NCBI GenBank assembly: GCA_963931925.1
Contig: OZ007575.1
Coordinates: 39,266,846-39,330,845 of the forward strand
DNA: 64,000 bases
Origin: Onchidella celtica
Lineage: Eukaryota > Mollusca > Gastropoda > Systellommatophora > Onchidiidae
Reading direction: 5' to 3'
Positions within the stretch are counted from its first letter, which is position 1, and each line of letters opens with the position of its first letter. The notes beneath the pieces were generated by a model. The model ran no database searches, was not told where the DNA came from, and saw nothing but the letters and a program-made list of their open reading frames with translations. Made by a program: the position numbers and the translations under genes. Shown here piece by piece: positions 38,756-49,780 of the stretch.

Positions 38756-38924
38756 CTTGGTTAGAACATTCCCTTTATTTGACAGCAACCTAATAGCAAA
38801 CTCAACCGGTATTTATCGCTAGTATAGAAACAAAAACAAATAGATAAAGTACTTTCCCAGCGATACACACATAACAGTTCATGAAGATTAATATCATCAA
38901 CAATAAAATCATTTGTAAGTAACA

Positions 38925-39160
38925 ATTTTCCCATTCGCCCCTCCGGCCATTAGCTGAAGGTCCCGCCTTTATCTCTGATCGCTGGCTTGAGATGATAAGC
39001 GGACGTGGACCGCGCGAGTAGTCAGCTCAGCTTAGCGAGCGTACGGCATCGTAATGAGATCAATGATCAGATTACTCTCCCTTGTATTGTATCCGGGCCC
39101 TCAACTCAACATCACAATTAGCCAGTTATTTCCCTTTTGATGACAGGCAACATCACTGTT
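38925..39160. promoter_or_regulatory. Candidate regulatory block in the ALX intron
   Basis: A repeat-free, GC-richer island. It holds GAGATGATAAG (GATA-type), TAATGAGATCAATGATCAG ending in ATTA (two facing homeodomain core sites) and CACAATTAG. The call rests on site content and contrast with neighbouring repeats only, with no conservation data. Confidence 0.25.
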
Positions 39161-39989
39161 TGTTTCACATCCTGAAACCCCTGAAGTGTTCTGAAAAGTA
39201 AACTTTCTGAAATGTTAAAATTGTGTAACCTTTGCAGGGAATTCCCTTGTTTGTTTTCAAATTAAAAAAACAACAAAAAAAAACTACCAGACATACTTGA
39301 AATAATAATTATTATTGTTACCTGGACAGTAGAATTGAAAAGTAAGATCGGAAATTTCGTCCTTCGCTTCTCTTTGCTGTTCGCCTCTCTTTATACATTG
39401 CTGGTAGAAAATCGACCATTAAATATCACTTCTGCGTATTCTCCGAGACAGAGGGCCAAACAGTTTTCTTCAAAGGTAAATAACTTTATTGGGAATGATA
39501 TCTTGAAATGTTTTCTCCTTGACAAGTGAAGGAAAAAAAGAGAGAGAACGCCAACTTTATGTCAACCGCAGGCACAACAGAATTAACATGTCAAGTAGAC
39601 GGCCATTAATTTGTCCAGAACAGTTGCTCGCCACGGAGCATGCGTGAGCGGAAGTGACGTGGTTTCCATGTCACCTGTCAGCCATCTTGTCAGAATGTTC
39701 AGCGCGTGACGGCCGCAACAGACCATGACACTCATCTGTCTTGCCCTCCTACCCTCTGCGCTGCCGTAGATAGAGGGAGAGATAGGAGACATACCTAGCT
39801 TGTGTGTGGGGTGTTTCTCGTTCCAGCATAGAAATTGTGCAGCTCGGCGTACGTTAGTTTGATTTTGAATTAAGATTTTAGATTGTAGATGTCGAGATTC
39901 AGATACGCTCACAGGACTGCGAACGGGGATAAAAGAGAGTAATAAAGTGGAATTTTGAGAAATACACTGAAAACAGAAAGGGGTATTTC

Positions 39990-39995
39990 TGTCTG

Positions 39996-40079
<84 letters not shown>

Positions 40080-40150
40080 ACTATCTATCTATCCATCTAT
40101 CTATCTATCTATCCATCCATCTATCTATCCATCTATCTATCTATCTATCC

Positions 40151-40241
<91 letters not shown>

Positions 40242-40288
40242 CTATCTATTATCTATCTATCTGTCTGTCTGTCTGTCTGTCTGTCTGT
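39990..40288. repeat. (TCTA)n microsatellite with TCTG edges
   Basis: About 300 bp. Internal TCCA and single-base variants break the array into blocks, and it ends with about seven TGTC units. Confidence 0.97.
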
Positions 40289-41499
40289 ATATCTATTTAC
40301 GTCTTTGTGTGTGTGGAGAGAGATTCAGACAGATAGACGAAAAAAAATATTAAAAAGACGGGACTGGAGATAGGGAAACAGAGACAAAAACAGTGAACTT
40401 TAAATTTCCTGCAACTGTAATTACGTGTAGCTGACATGTTGGCGTGTGTTGTCATTAATGTCAGTGTTTCTGTCTTCACTCTTCTCTACTGACGACAGGT
40501 TCATTAACTCTATGGTTTCTACGATACATCTGAAAGCCAGACATTTTAAAGTGGAACCACGGGTACCGAAAGAATAGTTGCACTGGGATTTCTAGTCGTG
40601 TTCACTTTGTTCTTTCCGTTGCAATCACGAACTGAAATGATGTCATGAAAACGAGACTTTTAAAAAGATTTTCCCATTTTTTTTGGTCCTCGCTAAATAT
40701 GTCTTATCTGCGCAATACTAAGGCTCGCCGTTTATTGCAGAGTCAGAGTTGTCCTTATATAAAATTTCTGAAACATACAAAACTTATATGAAATGGTCAA
40801 ATGCATGGAATATTATAAATATTTATTACAATAAACAAAACTGTCTTATTCTTTTTTACGCCCTGCGTCACAAAACGTGTACATATAATATTGAGAAAAA
40901 TTATTGTGTTAGAGCATTTTGTGACTCTGAAAACTGCAACTATTTTAAAGTGCTGCGCTCTTAAAACAGCAGTCCCGTGTTAATGCACTTTGTTCAGATG
41001 ACAGTATTTTCGCCTTTTTTTTTGTTTGTTGAAAAAGTGCATTTTCTTTTGGCGTCCAGGTGGGGTTTGGCACTCACTCCTAATGTTTTGTTAAGATGAA
41101 CACATCTCTCACAATACCCGTTCCTAGAGTCCAGGATCAGCACTAAGGCCATGAGAAAACACTGTGAGGCGTCAAAAAAAAAAAATCCAAATTATTGGAC
41201 ATTTAAAAACAAATATTTTGCCTGTGTGTATTTTTAATGCACCATTTGAAATGGGTGCTTTTTCGTATGAACCGCCCAAAGCGGCCTACACTCGTAGAAG
41301 TGAATCAGTTAAGGAAGTATCCAATTCAATTATTCGTTGATAAATTCGAAAGTTTTCCAAAAAATTGGAACCTTGGGCACCCTTTGGTTGGTATGTTTCA
41401 AATATGAACCGCTGGACGTTAAAGAGGTACTTTATGGCACCCACTAAACCATTTCTGTGTCCGCCACGACGCGAAGTTTACGCCCGTATGCCTGAAACT
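40289..41499. other. Sequence with no gene or repeat family recognised
   Basis: AT-rich, short frames only. Nothing further supported. Confidence 0.5.
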
Positions 41500-41675
41500 G
41501 TTTCTTTATGTGTACGGAAACGAAACAGTCAAAAACCCTTCAAGTATTGAAATAGAAAAACATGTTTTCACGTGTACAGAAACGCTACTTCTATTCACTT
41601 GGAAATATTCTTTCCTCTTTCTACTAATTGGATTTTTGCCGTTCCCGTTGCCGTTGCCGTTTTCACACAAGAAAC
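41500..41675 (+). mobile_element. Dispersed inverted-end repeat family E, copy 2
   Basis: Left end GTTTCTTTATGTGTACGGAA and right end CCGTTTTCACACAAGAAAC are imperfect inverted repeats. Inner TCAAGTATTGAAATAGAAA and CACGTGTACAGAAACGC match copy 1 at 25622. A CCGTTCCCGTTGCCGTTGCC microrepeat sits just inside the right end. Confidence 0.6.
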
Positions 41676-43880
41676 CCCAGCTTAAAATTTCAGTGTCCGG
41701 GCCTCTTCGTATGAATACGGGAGGCTCTGCCCGGACGTGCGTGAAGAGAACTCGCCACGGTAAATCTGATTTCATGGGTGGTCTCCCGTCACATGGCAGA
41801 AATAGGAGTAAATCTTTCTTAGTCCGCTCCCATCTCCCACTCGCACCTCCCACTCACCTTTTGTTTTCGTTGTGTGGGGGCGGAAATGCAAGAGGAAACA
41901 CATTGTGAGAAGATTTAATTGTTTCAGATAGTTTCTGGACAAATATTGAATGTGGGCGTTTGAATCAATTAGAATGTCTTGTGAAATAGATGATAAAGTT
42001 AAAATATGGCAAAATATGTTGCAAAGCCTCACGTAAGAAATAATACAGAAACGATAAAATAAAGTGCAAAGAAAAAGAACAGACAGCTCAAGCTTTGGAT
42101 CAACTGAACTTCTTCAGGAAAACAAAAAATGTAACAGGCTAGAAAATTGGACAAATAACAAAATTGAACAAATGATAAACAAAACAACCGTAGAATATTT
42201 CACAAATACGGGACCTTGGCTGCTTGATAGATAATAATAGTACTGGATGCCAGAATCACAATAAGATTTCTAATGTTCAAAGAATTTTACATTGCAGGCC
42301 CCCACTGGGAGCAGGCAACATTAGTTAAACACGCATTTTATCTGAGGAATCAAAAGTTCAGTTATTGAAAGAGTAGGAAACGCCTTTGACTTTTCCTGTA
42401 TTTTCTGAGGACGAAATTGTGATTTTTCGTGATCTTAGTGTTAATACCCTTTATGGCCATGGTGTCTTTGATGTTTTTTCTGCTGACCTTTCTGTGCATT
42501 GTGAACTTTCGCATTTGTGTATGTGTGTGCATATGAATGTATGTAAAAACTGTGTACGTTTCTGTTTTTTGTAATGTTGGTTTGTGTTTGGTTTATTTCA
42601 TTGCTATTTTAAGCCACCGAAACCCGGTGTACACAAAAATAAAAAAATTTAAATATGTAGATTTATTCTGATTTGGTTTGCATAGTTTTGTGTATAATGA
42701 AAGTCATTCAAACATCCTTGGAAGAAAAGACCAGAAAACTTTACGATGTTAAACATAGCTCGATTGTCCGCCCTGGGTTTACTTGTAATTTGCTAGGTGC
42801 GTGTCTGAATGTAAAACATACAATACAGGGTGATGAATCCCAACCTAGTAGGTACCCGGGGTGGACTGTATTCTCTGATGTCAGTGCTGTTCACCACCAT
42901 TGGCTGACTCAACCGGCAAAGTCACGCATGCGCGATCATGTCCCTGACACAAAGTATGTTTTTCCTTCTGAATACAATCGTGTGACATCAGCATCATCAC
43001 GGGTCACGCTCCAGCAGACCGCAGCTCTTATCCAGCATAATGAAATAGAAAGTTTATGATAATGCAACACGCCCTCCCCTACTCCTCAGTTAATACCAAA
43101 CCTAAAATTTTATATTCTCCTAATAACCGTCTCTAGGACGGCGTCTCCGGACATTCATCCAAACATTTGTTGGGGTTTCATTTTAAAATCATTATTATCT
43201 TTTATTTTCATTGAATTAGTCTCTATTATGAGCGATGTGTTCAATGAATCATGAATTTGTGTTTGCTTTCATTAAGCAAAAAACTACGTGCGCATTATTG
43301 CCAAGGCTATCCGCCCCTTTCTTTTCTTATTCAATGGCCACTGATGCGCTAGAATGGGGTGTTCATGGTGCGGAATGAGGAATGGTATATAGTGTTTAGA
43401 TAGGCTGACCAGTTGCTTGATTCCAAGACTACGAGATACTCCTACAAGTGTTAGCCAGTGGAATACAATTGTTAACGATCTGAATTATTATCTTTGTTTT
43501 TTTTAACCAATAACACTCAGCGCAACAGTTTATTGAACAAAGCCGAATGAAATTGCAGTAAATCTCTTTGCCAGGTCAGCATCATGTTTATTTATGGAAA
43601 AACTCGTTTTTTGGGGTCAAGTTGCACGATGTTCCTGGCGAGTGTCTGGAACTTAATGGAACCACGGGCAGTGGTTTAATAGCTATTTGCTTCCATACCT
43701 GGTTTGCATGTTTGATGACTGGTTTTACCGACTGACTGATATAATCTATGATTCATGGACTGATGGATAAATAATATATATTTTTTTTTATTAATGGCCG
43801 TATGATTGATCGATGGATTGGCTGATGGCCCTGTGTTACGTTTACACGCTTAAATAAACGTTCATTCTTTTTCGTTTCAG
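41676..43880. other. Intronic sequence just upstream of the homeobox exon
   Basis: No repeats of note. An open frame of 128 codons at 42673-43059 has no recognisable domain. The last 40 bases form the pyrimidine tract and acceptor of the homeobox exon. Confidence 0.5.
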
Positions 43881-44024
43881 GTCTGGTTCCAGAATCGCCG
43901 AGCCAAGTGGCGAAAGCGTGAACGATTTGGACAATTACATACAATGAGAGCAATGGCATCAGCAGCTAATCAAGGCTACGACATGCCGTTAGCTCCCAGA
44001 CACGACGCCTACTCACAGATGCAG
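43881..44024 (+). CDS. Alx: ALX/aristaless-like homeobox gene, internal exon with homeodomain recognition helix
   Basis: Sequence-specific DNA-binding transcription factor, nuclear. The 144-nt exon is preceded by a pyrimidine-rich tract ending ttcgtttcag and followed by a gtgaac donor. It reads 48 codons without a stop, phase 0 at both ends. It opens with [18 protein letters not shown], which is homeodomain residues 47 to 60 plus four following residues. Gln50, Asn51 and Arg53 are all present, so the DNA-contacting helix is intact. The arm after the homeodomain (RKRERFGQL, then Y-D-M-P-L, P-R, D, Y, Q-M-Q) matches the ALX group, for example vertebrate ALX4, better than Arx, Prrx, Rax, Phox2 or Vsx, as I know those families. 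The exon starts exactly at residue 47, the intron site typical of paired-class homeoboxes. The preceding exon (residues 1-46) is not in the window. The family call is recognition from memory, not an alignment. Confidence 0.93.
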
Positions 44025-44860
44025 GTGAACAATATCATATTTTCTATCTTCTTCTCCATCATTTTCTTCTTGTTCTCAGTAATTTCTGATTTCTTAACCA
44101 CTTGTAATCGCTGATTTCAAAGGCCACGAATCGCCTTGGATCTGCTGATACGCCTACGAGCAATGTAGGATAGGTTGAGAGTAGCTTTTGATAATCTTTA
44201 AGTTCCATCAAGTAGACTTGCATGTGGAGACTTCGAAAAAAAAATTATTATTTTGCTGAACCACAGAAAAGCTGTGGGAAAAACTTTTTTGGTTATTTTA
44301 GCATGTCTAAAAGCTTGTGTCCATGGTCCTGCCATTTGTACTACAGGGCCTGCTATTCTCTGGACGAAGTAATCATGTGACAACGTTCGATTTCCCAAAT
44401 TATTAAATAAATAAAAATTTAATAATAGATAAATAGATAAATATAGAAACATACAGATAAATAAAGAAAAAGATAAATGAATAAATAAAAATACTTTAAA
44501 CATTAAAAGAAAAAATCCGTACCCACAGACCTTACACACTTCAACTCGTCTATCCATTAGGATGTTTGGTAACATCGAACGTTTTCTGTGTATGTTTTTT
44601 TTTTTTTTTTTATAATAAATATTTTGTCAGTCCTCTGTAACGTTGTTTTCTAGTCTACGAATGTTTTTTTCTCAGTGAAGGAAGACAAAACATAGTTGTT
44701 TGATTAATGGATCAAGCTGGGAAAGGACACAGGAGGAATACAAAAAGGGATCAAAAATTAAAATAAATAAATAAATCACAGAATGTTTGTACGGTTTTGA
44801 TCTTATTTGAGTTCATTAACCATTTTCTTGATTAAAAAAAAAGAAGAAAAGAACTGAATG

Positions 44861-45090
44861 TGCAAAAAGAGAAAAAAAACACCAATAGCGTGAAATGTGC
44901 AAAAAGAGAAAAAAAACACCAATAGCGTGAAATGTGCAAAAAGAGAAAAAAAACACCAATAGCGTGAAATGTGCAAAAAGAGAAAAAAAACACCAATAGC
45001 GTGAAATGTGCAAAAAGAGAAAAAAAACACCAATAGCGTGAAATGTGCAAAAAGAGAAAAAAAAACCAATGGTGTGAAATGTGCAATGTT
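44861..45090. repeat. 37-bp minisatellite array
   Basis: Six copies starting at 44861, 44898, 44935, 44972, 45009 and 45046. The unit joins TGCAAAAAGAGAAAAAAAAC and ACCAATAGCGTGAAATG. The first five are virtually identical and the last is slightly altered, so the expansion is recent. Since 37 is not a multiple of three, the unit being stop-free in one direction opens all three antisense frames; these are artefacts. Confidence 0.95.
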
Positions 45091-45264
45091 CCAATATGCA
45101 ATAAAATGCCATTTTTGGAATGAGCAAAATAAAAAAAAATAAATAATAAAATGAAAAAAGTCATTTTCTGAACGTGGAAAAAAAAGAAGCTATTCTCTAA
45201 ATATGCAATAAATGAATAAATAAATAAATAAATAAATAAAAAATTGTGACATGTCATTCTTTCA

Positions 45265-45700
45265 TTGGATGGCGGTTGGGTTGAGGGAATTGAAACCGTT
45301 AATTTAATTTCTACCACGACAGTCTTTGATTGGTTCAGACATGGATCATTCTGACCACCTACCGGGAAATTCTCAATTCCAAAGCAAGACAAGGTCATAA
45401 AGTATGTCTGAGACTAAGGGCGGTCTAAATTTGCTCTGACAGGTACATATCTGACAAAGATATATCCATGCCTTTGTTTCAGCCCAGATAATGCCCAGTT
45501 TCAAAATTCTAAGCCAATGATTTACTGACACTTGGAAAGTTGTCAGTCTAATTATCGCATAACCTTGCCATATGTTTAAACCAGTCGGAGACACCGTGTC
45601 AGTCATTCAGACATTTCTGACCTTTGTCGCGATTGCTATTCGCAGAACACTAATTACCTTACAGAATGTTTGTCTTTGTTATCACTGTTGGCACCCTGGG
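45265..45700. promoter_or_regulatory. Candidate regulatory block in intron after homeobox exon
   Basis: A repeat-free block with CTTTGATTGGTTCAGACATG, CAGATAATG and TCTAATTATCGC (homeodomain and GATA-like cores) and two CTGACA motifs. No conservation data are available, so this is a suggestion from contrast with flanking minisatellite and A-rich DNA. Confidence 0.2.
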
Positions 45701-47339
45701 CGTGGACAGCTGGCTTCTTAGCACTTGTGAGGTCATTTTAGTCCACATTTTTCTTTGTTGTGTTTGTGGTTGGTCCCTATACACAGATACCCAGGAACTA
45801 AAATGTCATTGCCCAACAACACACACAATAAAAGAATCTACCCACAACATTCGTTCATGATTACTGAAATAATTAGTACACTGACACTATTTATTTATTG
45901 GCGTTTTTGTTTGTTGTAGTTGTTGTGGTTCTTGTTTTTTGGTTGTTTTTTTGTTTTGTTTTTTCTTACAAGAAAATTAATGTCATATTAAATTAAGGAA
46001 CAATATCAGCACATTAAATTAGAAAAGATTTAACCCTTTAGGCTCCATGCATCACCAGTACTAAACAGCAATTTACCACTCGGCTGCAGGTTCCACAAGA
46101 ACTCGAGGTGGGAAAAATTATTTTTTAGTTATTTCTACAATACACATAGAATTACACTAAATCAATCAAATGATCACGAAAACGCCTTAATTATGCCCAT
46201 AAGAACACACACACAAATTCTCACAAATCAGAATTTTCGCACTAGCACAAATGGGGGCGGAGCTTAGAAGGTTGAGAGCCTGAATTTGAACTTCGAGTGA
46301 CTCACTGAGGTGAATTAACCTCACTGTCGAGAAAACAGACAAAATATAGAAACTTTGGGAAGCCACTGTCAAGTTAAAATTAAAATCAGCTAATCCGGTG
46401 ACTTGATCTTTATGATACTTTTTGTACTTTGCCTTGATGCTGACCGCTTCTAGGAACACGCTTCCCCACTTCATCGTCACCTGCTGTCCTTCTCAGGTTT
46501 CCATATTTTCTCATGAGTACATTTCTAAATATAGTGCAGAGAAAGGGGTCCGTATCTTCTAGTTTGATAACAATGATTTTTAAGGATCCCCTTTACTACT
46601 AAATATTTAGAAAAGTAGGCTCTTCTTGAGAAGTGGGTTGGGTGGGGTGAATGTTTCCATTTACGCAATGGGGCCACCCATAAAATGCGTACGCTCGATT
46701 TCGCAAATGTTTGAACTCCTCCGCCCTCGTATGTTTTACATAATCTTGGCCTACACCCCCCCCCCCCTCCCCGTCTTGAATGACTTTAACTGGCATTTTA
46801 TTTTGATCATTTATTGATTGCCTTATTAGAAATACTTGTATAATGTAATAATTTAGTTTGCAACAACAACAAAAAAAACAAAACAAAACAAACCAACCAA
46901 AAAGACATTTTAAAACAAAAATTCATTACTGTGATTACAACGCATATGTATGCTTCCCAGAAGCGCCCACCTCTACACCTCCCCCCCCAAAATACGCTTT
47001 TCATACGCTGGAGGCATCTCCTCCATCTTCTTCTCCCAACTTCCTCCGAGCGTATGTACTTAAAGGATGGCCAGGTGTATAGTAACATTAGAATTAGGCA
47101 GCAGTCAGATCAGCAGTAGTGATATTCTCTTGCTGCAATGTCCTTGTTCAAAGCATGATCAATTTCAGCTCTGTACTGTCCTTACTTTCAGTTCCAGAGA
47201 GGTCAACTGAACACAATGAGGTAGTGTTGGCGACTTTGTTATAAAATGCCAATAAAATCAATATTTCTCCTCAGCTATTTATTTTTTCTTGTTGTTCTTT
47301 CGAAACTGTACAGTTTAACACCTATACTGTCACTTTCAC

Positions 47340-47358
47340 CGATAAATAAATAAATTTA

Positions 47359-47391
<33 letters not shown>

Positions 47392-47655
47392 AAATTAATA
47401 AATTAATAATTAAATATATAAATGAATAATAAATAATAGATATTTAAATAAATAAATAAATATCAAAAGTGAATGAAAGAATAAACACATAAATAAATGT
47501 GAACATGAATGAAAATGAAGGGATGAATGAATGAACAAATAGATAAATAAATAAATAAATAAATGAATACATAATTGATGAACTGGTTGGTTGATTGACC
47601 GATTTATTGGTAGATAGGTAGATTGATTGATTAATTGATTGATTGATTAATAAAA
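47340..47655. repeat. (AAAT)n, (GAAT)n and (GATT)n low-complexity tract
   Basis: AAAT units to about 47480, then AATGAATGA/ATAAATAAA units, then TTGATTGATTGA at 47620-47650. It lies about 110 bp before the penultimate exon's acceptor. Confidence 0.93.
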
Positions 47656-47767
47656 CAAAACAAAAATCACATTGATCGTCATTATTGTGGTTTTCTGGGG
47701 ACAGTTTAAGTATAATAAACTGGTGTCACAAGATTACGAATTAAGTGTCATTGTCTCATTGTTTCAG

Positions 47768-47867
47768 AATCCAGACTCTTCTATGATGTGGATGGAAATG
47801 TACAATCACTATGGCAACAACATGTGGAGTCCAATGTCTGCCATCAAAGGGTATCATCTCTCTATGG
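47768..47867 (+). CDS. Alx: ALX-like gene, penultimate coding exon
   Basis: A 100-nt exon of 33 codons plus one base. The acceptor ends gtctcattgtttcag and the donor is an ideal gtaagt. It continues the frame of the homeobox exon in phase 0 and leaves in phase 1. The peptide begins N-P-D-S-S, close to the N-P-S-W that follows the equivalent Q-I-Q in vertebrate ALX4, so this exon junction also looks conserved. The rest is rich in Met, Trp, Tyr, Asn and His (MWMEMYNHYGNNMWSP), with no domain I recognise. It is probably part of a disordered regulatory tail. If the donor were ignored, the frame would run only 12 more codons to a TAG at 47900-47902, which supports splicing. Confidence 0.85.
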
Positions 47868-48089
47868 GTAAGTCATCGACTGGTTTTCTCATGGCTCTAT
47901 AGAGCAAGATATGTCAAGAGGCAGGATGAAAGTGAGATAATCAGTCACTGCAGTATGAAATATCACCTTCTTTGACATTACTGTTAGAAAATATAAGGAC
48001 CACAAAGAAAGAAAATATTAATACGTTATATACTATTTGGCATTACCAAAACCCGACTTCATTTTTTCAACAATGTATTTTTCAATAAA

Positions 48090-48270
48090 TTATGATAATA
48101 GTTATAATAATAATGAAAATAATTTACATAGCGCCCAATCCAAAAACTGCTCTAGGCACTTTACAGAAAGTCTTGTTCTCTTCATCTGCAACTCATCCTC
48201 TCTCTTTCTCTCTCTCTCTCTTTCTTTCTCTCTTCCTCTCTCTCTCTTTCTCGCTAGACACACACACACA
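48090..48270 (+). repeat. SINE-tail-like repeat F, copy 1, with CT array
   Basis: TTTACATAGCGCCCAATCC, then CTGCTCTAGGCACTTTACAG, then AAAGTCTTGTTCTC and a CT array. The same order occurs at 60428-60618. Mutations (GCGCC to GGCAC) have broken the hairpin seen in that copy. Confidence 0.75.
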
Positions 48271-48902
48271 GTGGCACATAGAGATAATTAAGGCAGAAAT
48301 TAAACAACACAGCAGCCAAAAATAAAATGAATTGAGAAAATGTAATGGATTGGGAATGAGACTTCAGCCCTGAAAATGAATTTGGAAAAGGTGGGTCTCC
48401 CGACCAGTTTTGAATTTTAAATTATAACACTTTCTTCTTGCCGTTTCATGGCAATTATTAAGGACGGACACTGTACCAAGGGGTTTGAAAACAACACAAG
48501 TTTAAATTTTATTTTGTGTACAGAGTGAACTAAGTTACCTTTGATCCTTTGATGTTTTAAAATCATAACACCTGTGGCTGTAGAATACAGATTAAAAGTA
48601 ACCAGTGTCCGGACTGTGCAGGTTTTGTTACAAAAAGTCAAATAATACAAAAGTATACATTAGACCACCTACGTTGTGCACACATTTATTTAAAATCTGT
48701 TTTGTAGGCCTACTGTTCTGGAGAGAATTATTTCAATGTATTTTCACATTACACACAGAGAAACATGAAGTCTGGCATTTCCATTTTTTCCTCTGGAAAA
48801 TAGTTTTTATTTCCCCCCTCCTTTTTTGTTTTCCGAATGAAACACACGGCTGTTACATTCAAAGTAAATGTGATTATGTTATAAGTTGTAAGTTCACTCG
48901 CA

Positions 48903-48985
48903 GCCTTGGTCTGGTAGTTAGACCACCAAAGTTGTGAGCTGGCATTTTCCCCCCTAATGTTTTCCTGCCACATGCAAAGTTGCCA
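48903..48985 (+). repeat. SINE fragment with A-box-like motif
   Basis: TTGGTCTGGTAGTTAGACCA resembles a tRNA D arm. No B box follows. TTTTCCTGCCACATGCAAAG is shared with 28449-28470 (TCTTCCTGCCACATGCACGC). It abuts the last intron's acceptor region. Confidence 0.35.
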
Positions 48986-49046
48986 AGCTGGCGTTACAGG
49001 CCATGGCTAACACTTTACTCTACTGGTTTCTTGCGTGACTCTACAG

Positions 49047-49261
49047 ATGCTGCCCAGTCCCTGGGCTCCAAGTGGCCCCCAGCCGTGCCGCCCATGTACC
49101 CGGCTTGGAACGACTCCCAACTGTTGTATCCGTCGCCACAACACCAGCATCCGTCGCCGGAAGCACTTCACGGCGCATGCGCCCCACCACAAAGGCATGA
49201 CGTCAACTCGGTGTACACTTCCAACTTTCAACAGTGCTCGGCCGGCTCGGGAGGTCCTTGA
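49047..49261 (+). CDS. Alx: ALX-like gene, last coding exon and stop codon
   Basis: The acceptor is ctacag after a T/C-rich tract. The first two bases (at) join the single g left by the previous exon to make an Asp codon, after which 70 codons run to TGA at 49259-49261. The peptide is rich in Pro, Gln, His, Ser and Trp (KWPPAVPPMYPAWND, then YPSPQHQHPSP) and ends FQQCSAGSGGP. This composition is typical of a transactivation or otherwise disordered tail. The exon is visibly more GC-rich than its surroundings, as expected for coding sequence. It lacks the C-terminal OAR (aristaless) motif that Drosophila aristaless and vertebrate ALX proteins carry near their ends. Either this lineage lost it or another 3' exon is used in other transcripts. 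Confidence 0.85.
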
Positions 49262-49780
49262 GGTTCTGACTGATGATCGACTGGCTGGTTTTGACTGACA
49301 GAGTGACTGACTTACAGAGAGGCGGGTTGACGGATGGCTGACTTACTAACTGACGGACTGACTAGCTGGCTACTTTGTTGTTCTGTGGACTGATCCTGTG
49401 GACTGAGAGCGCATAATTATGTCCCAATCTGTCACTGATTTTAATGCGAAATAATTATACAGTATTATTGCATTTGACACGAGTGTATGCCTGATGTATG
49501 TGTTGGTACAAGTGATGCATTATTTAATAATTATGTTATTGTACAATTGGTGCTATAGTAAATGTATTGTACTGTACGAGCAATGTTATGAAGAAAGTAG
49601 TCAGAGATGAAAGTTGCACTATTGTCATATTCATTACAAATCATGTTCTTTCTTCATGTTGAAAACTGAGTACAAGTAAATTATGAATCCATTTTACCGG
49701 CACAAGCAAGCGTATTTCATTATGTGGGAACTTCAAATGTTATTATCATAATTATCAAATAAAATCTTCCTGAAATGGCA
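49262..49780 (+). other. Probable proximal 3' UTR of the ALX-like gene
   Basis: This follows the TGA directly. It begins with degenerate short repeats of a gactga type (49267-49410). It is then AT-rich, with TTATGTTATTGTA-like stretches common in 3' UTRs, and ends near the AATAAA at 49758. The true extent depends on which poly(A) signal is used. Confidence 0.55.
49758..49763 (+). promoter_or_regulatory. Candidate proximal poly(A) signal AATAAA
   Basis: A canonical hexamer 497 nt after the stop codon. It is followed within 30-80 nt by a strongly G/GT-rich stretch (about 49797-49850), as expected for a downstream cleavage element. Other + strand AATAAA hexamers lie at 50999, 51948 and 56761, so longer 3' UTRs are possible. 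Confidence 0.5.

Larger units (their letters stand above)
44025..47767 (+). other. Intron between homeobox exon and penultimate exon
   Basis: A 3743-bp intron with donor gtgaac and acceptor tttcag. It contains a 37-bp minisatellite (44861-45090), AAAT-type low complexity (47340-47650) and a less repetitive block near 45.27-45.70 kb. No coding potential was seen beyond short chance frames. Confidence 0.8.
47868..49046 (+). other. Last intron of the ALX-like gene
   Basis: A 1179-bp intron with donor gtaagt and acceptor ctctacag. It carries a SINE-tail-like repeat with a CT array (48090-48270) and a tRNA-A-box-like SINE fragment just before the last exon (48903-48985). Confidence 0.8.

Noticed and set aside
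41365-41550. Frame containing E-V-Y-A-R, resembling the D-V-Y-A-R-E loop of paired-class homeodomains
   Set aside because: Neighbouring residues do not match helix 1 or helix 2 and the frame enters a dispersed repeat.
42673-43059. 128-codon plus-strand frame upstream of the homeobox exon, considered as an upstream ALX exon
   Set aside because: It has no homeodomain helix 1-2 residues, no phase-0 donor fitting residue 46, and no recognisable domain.
44803-45398. 188-codon Phe-rich minus-strand frame
   Set aside because: Most of it is the antisense of the 37-bp minisatellite inside an intron.
46187-46480. 97-codon minus-strand frame in the intron
   Set aside because: No recognised motif, and it lies antisense inside a well-defined intron with no splice or promoter evidence.
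47387-47397. TAATTAAATTA as a paired-class homeodomain dimer site
   Set aside because: It is embedded in an AAAT microsatellite where such matches are expected by chance.
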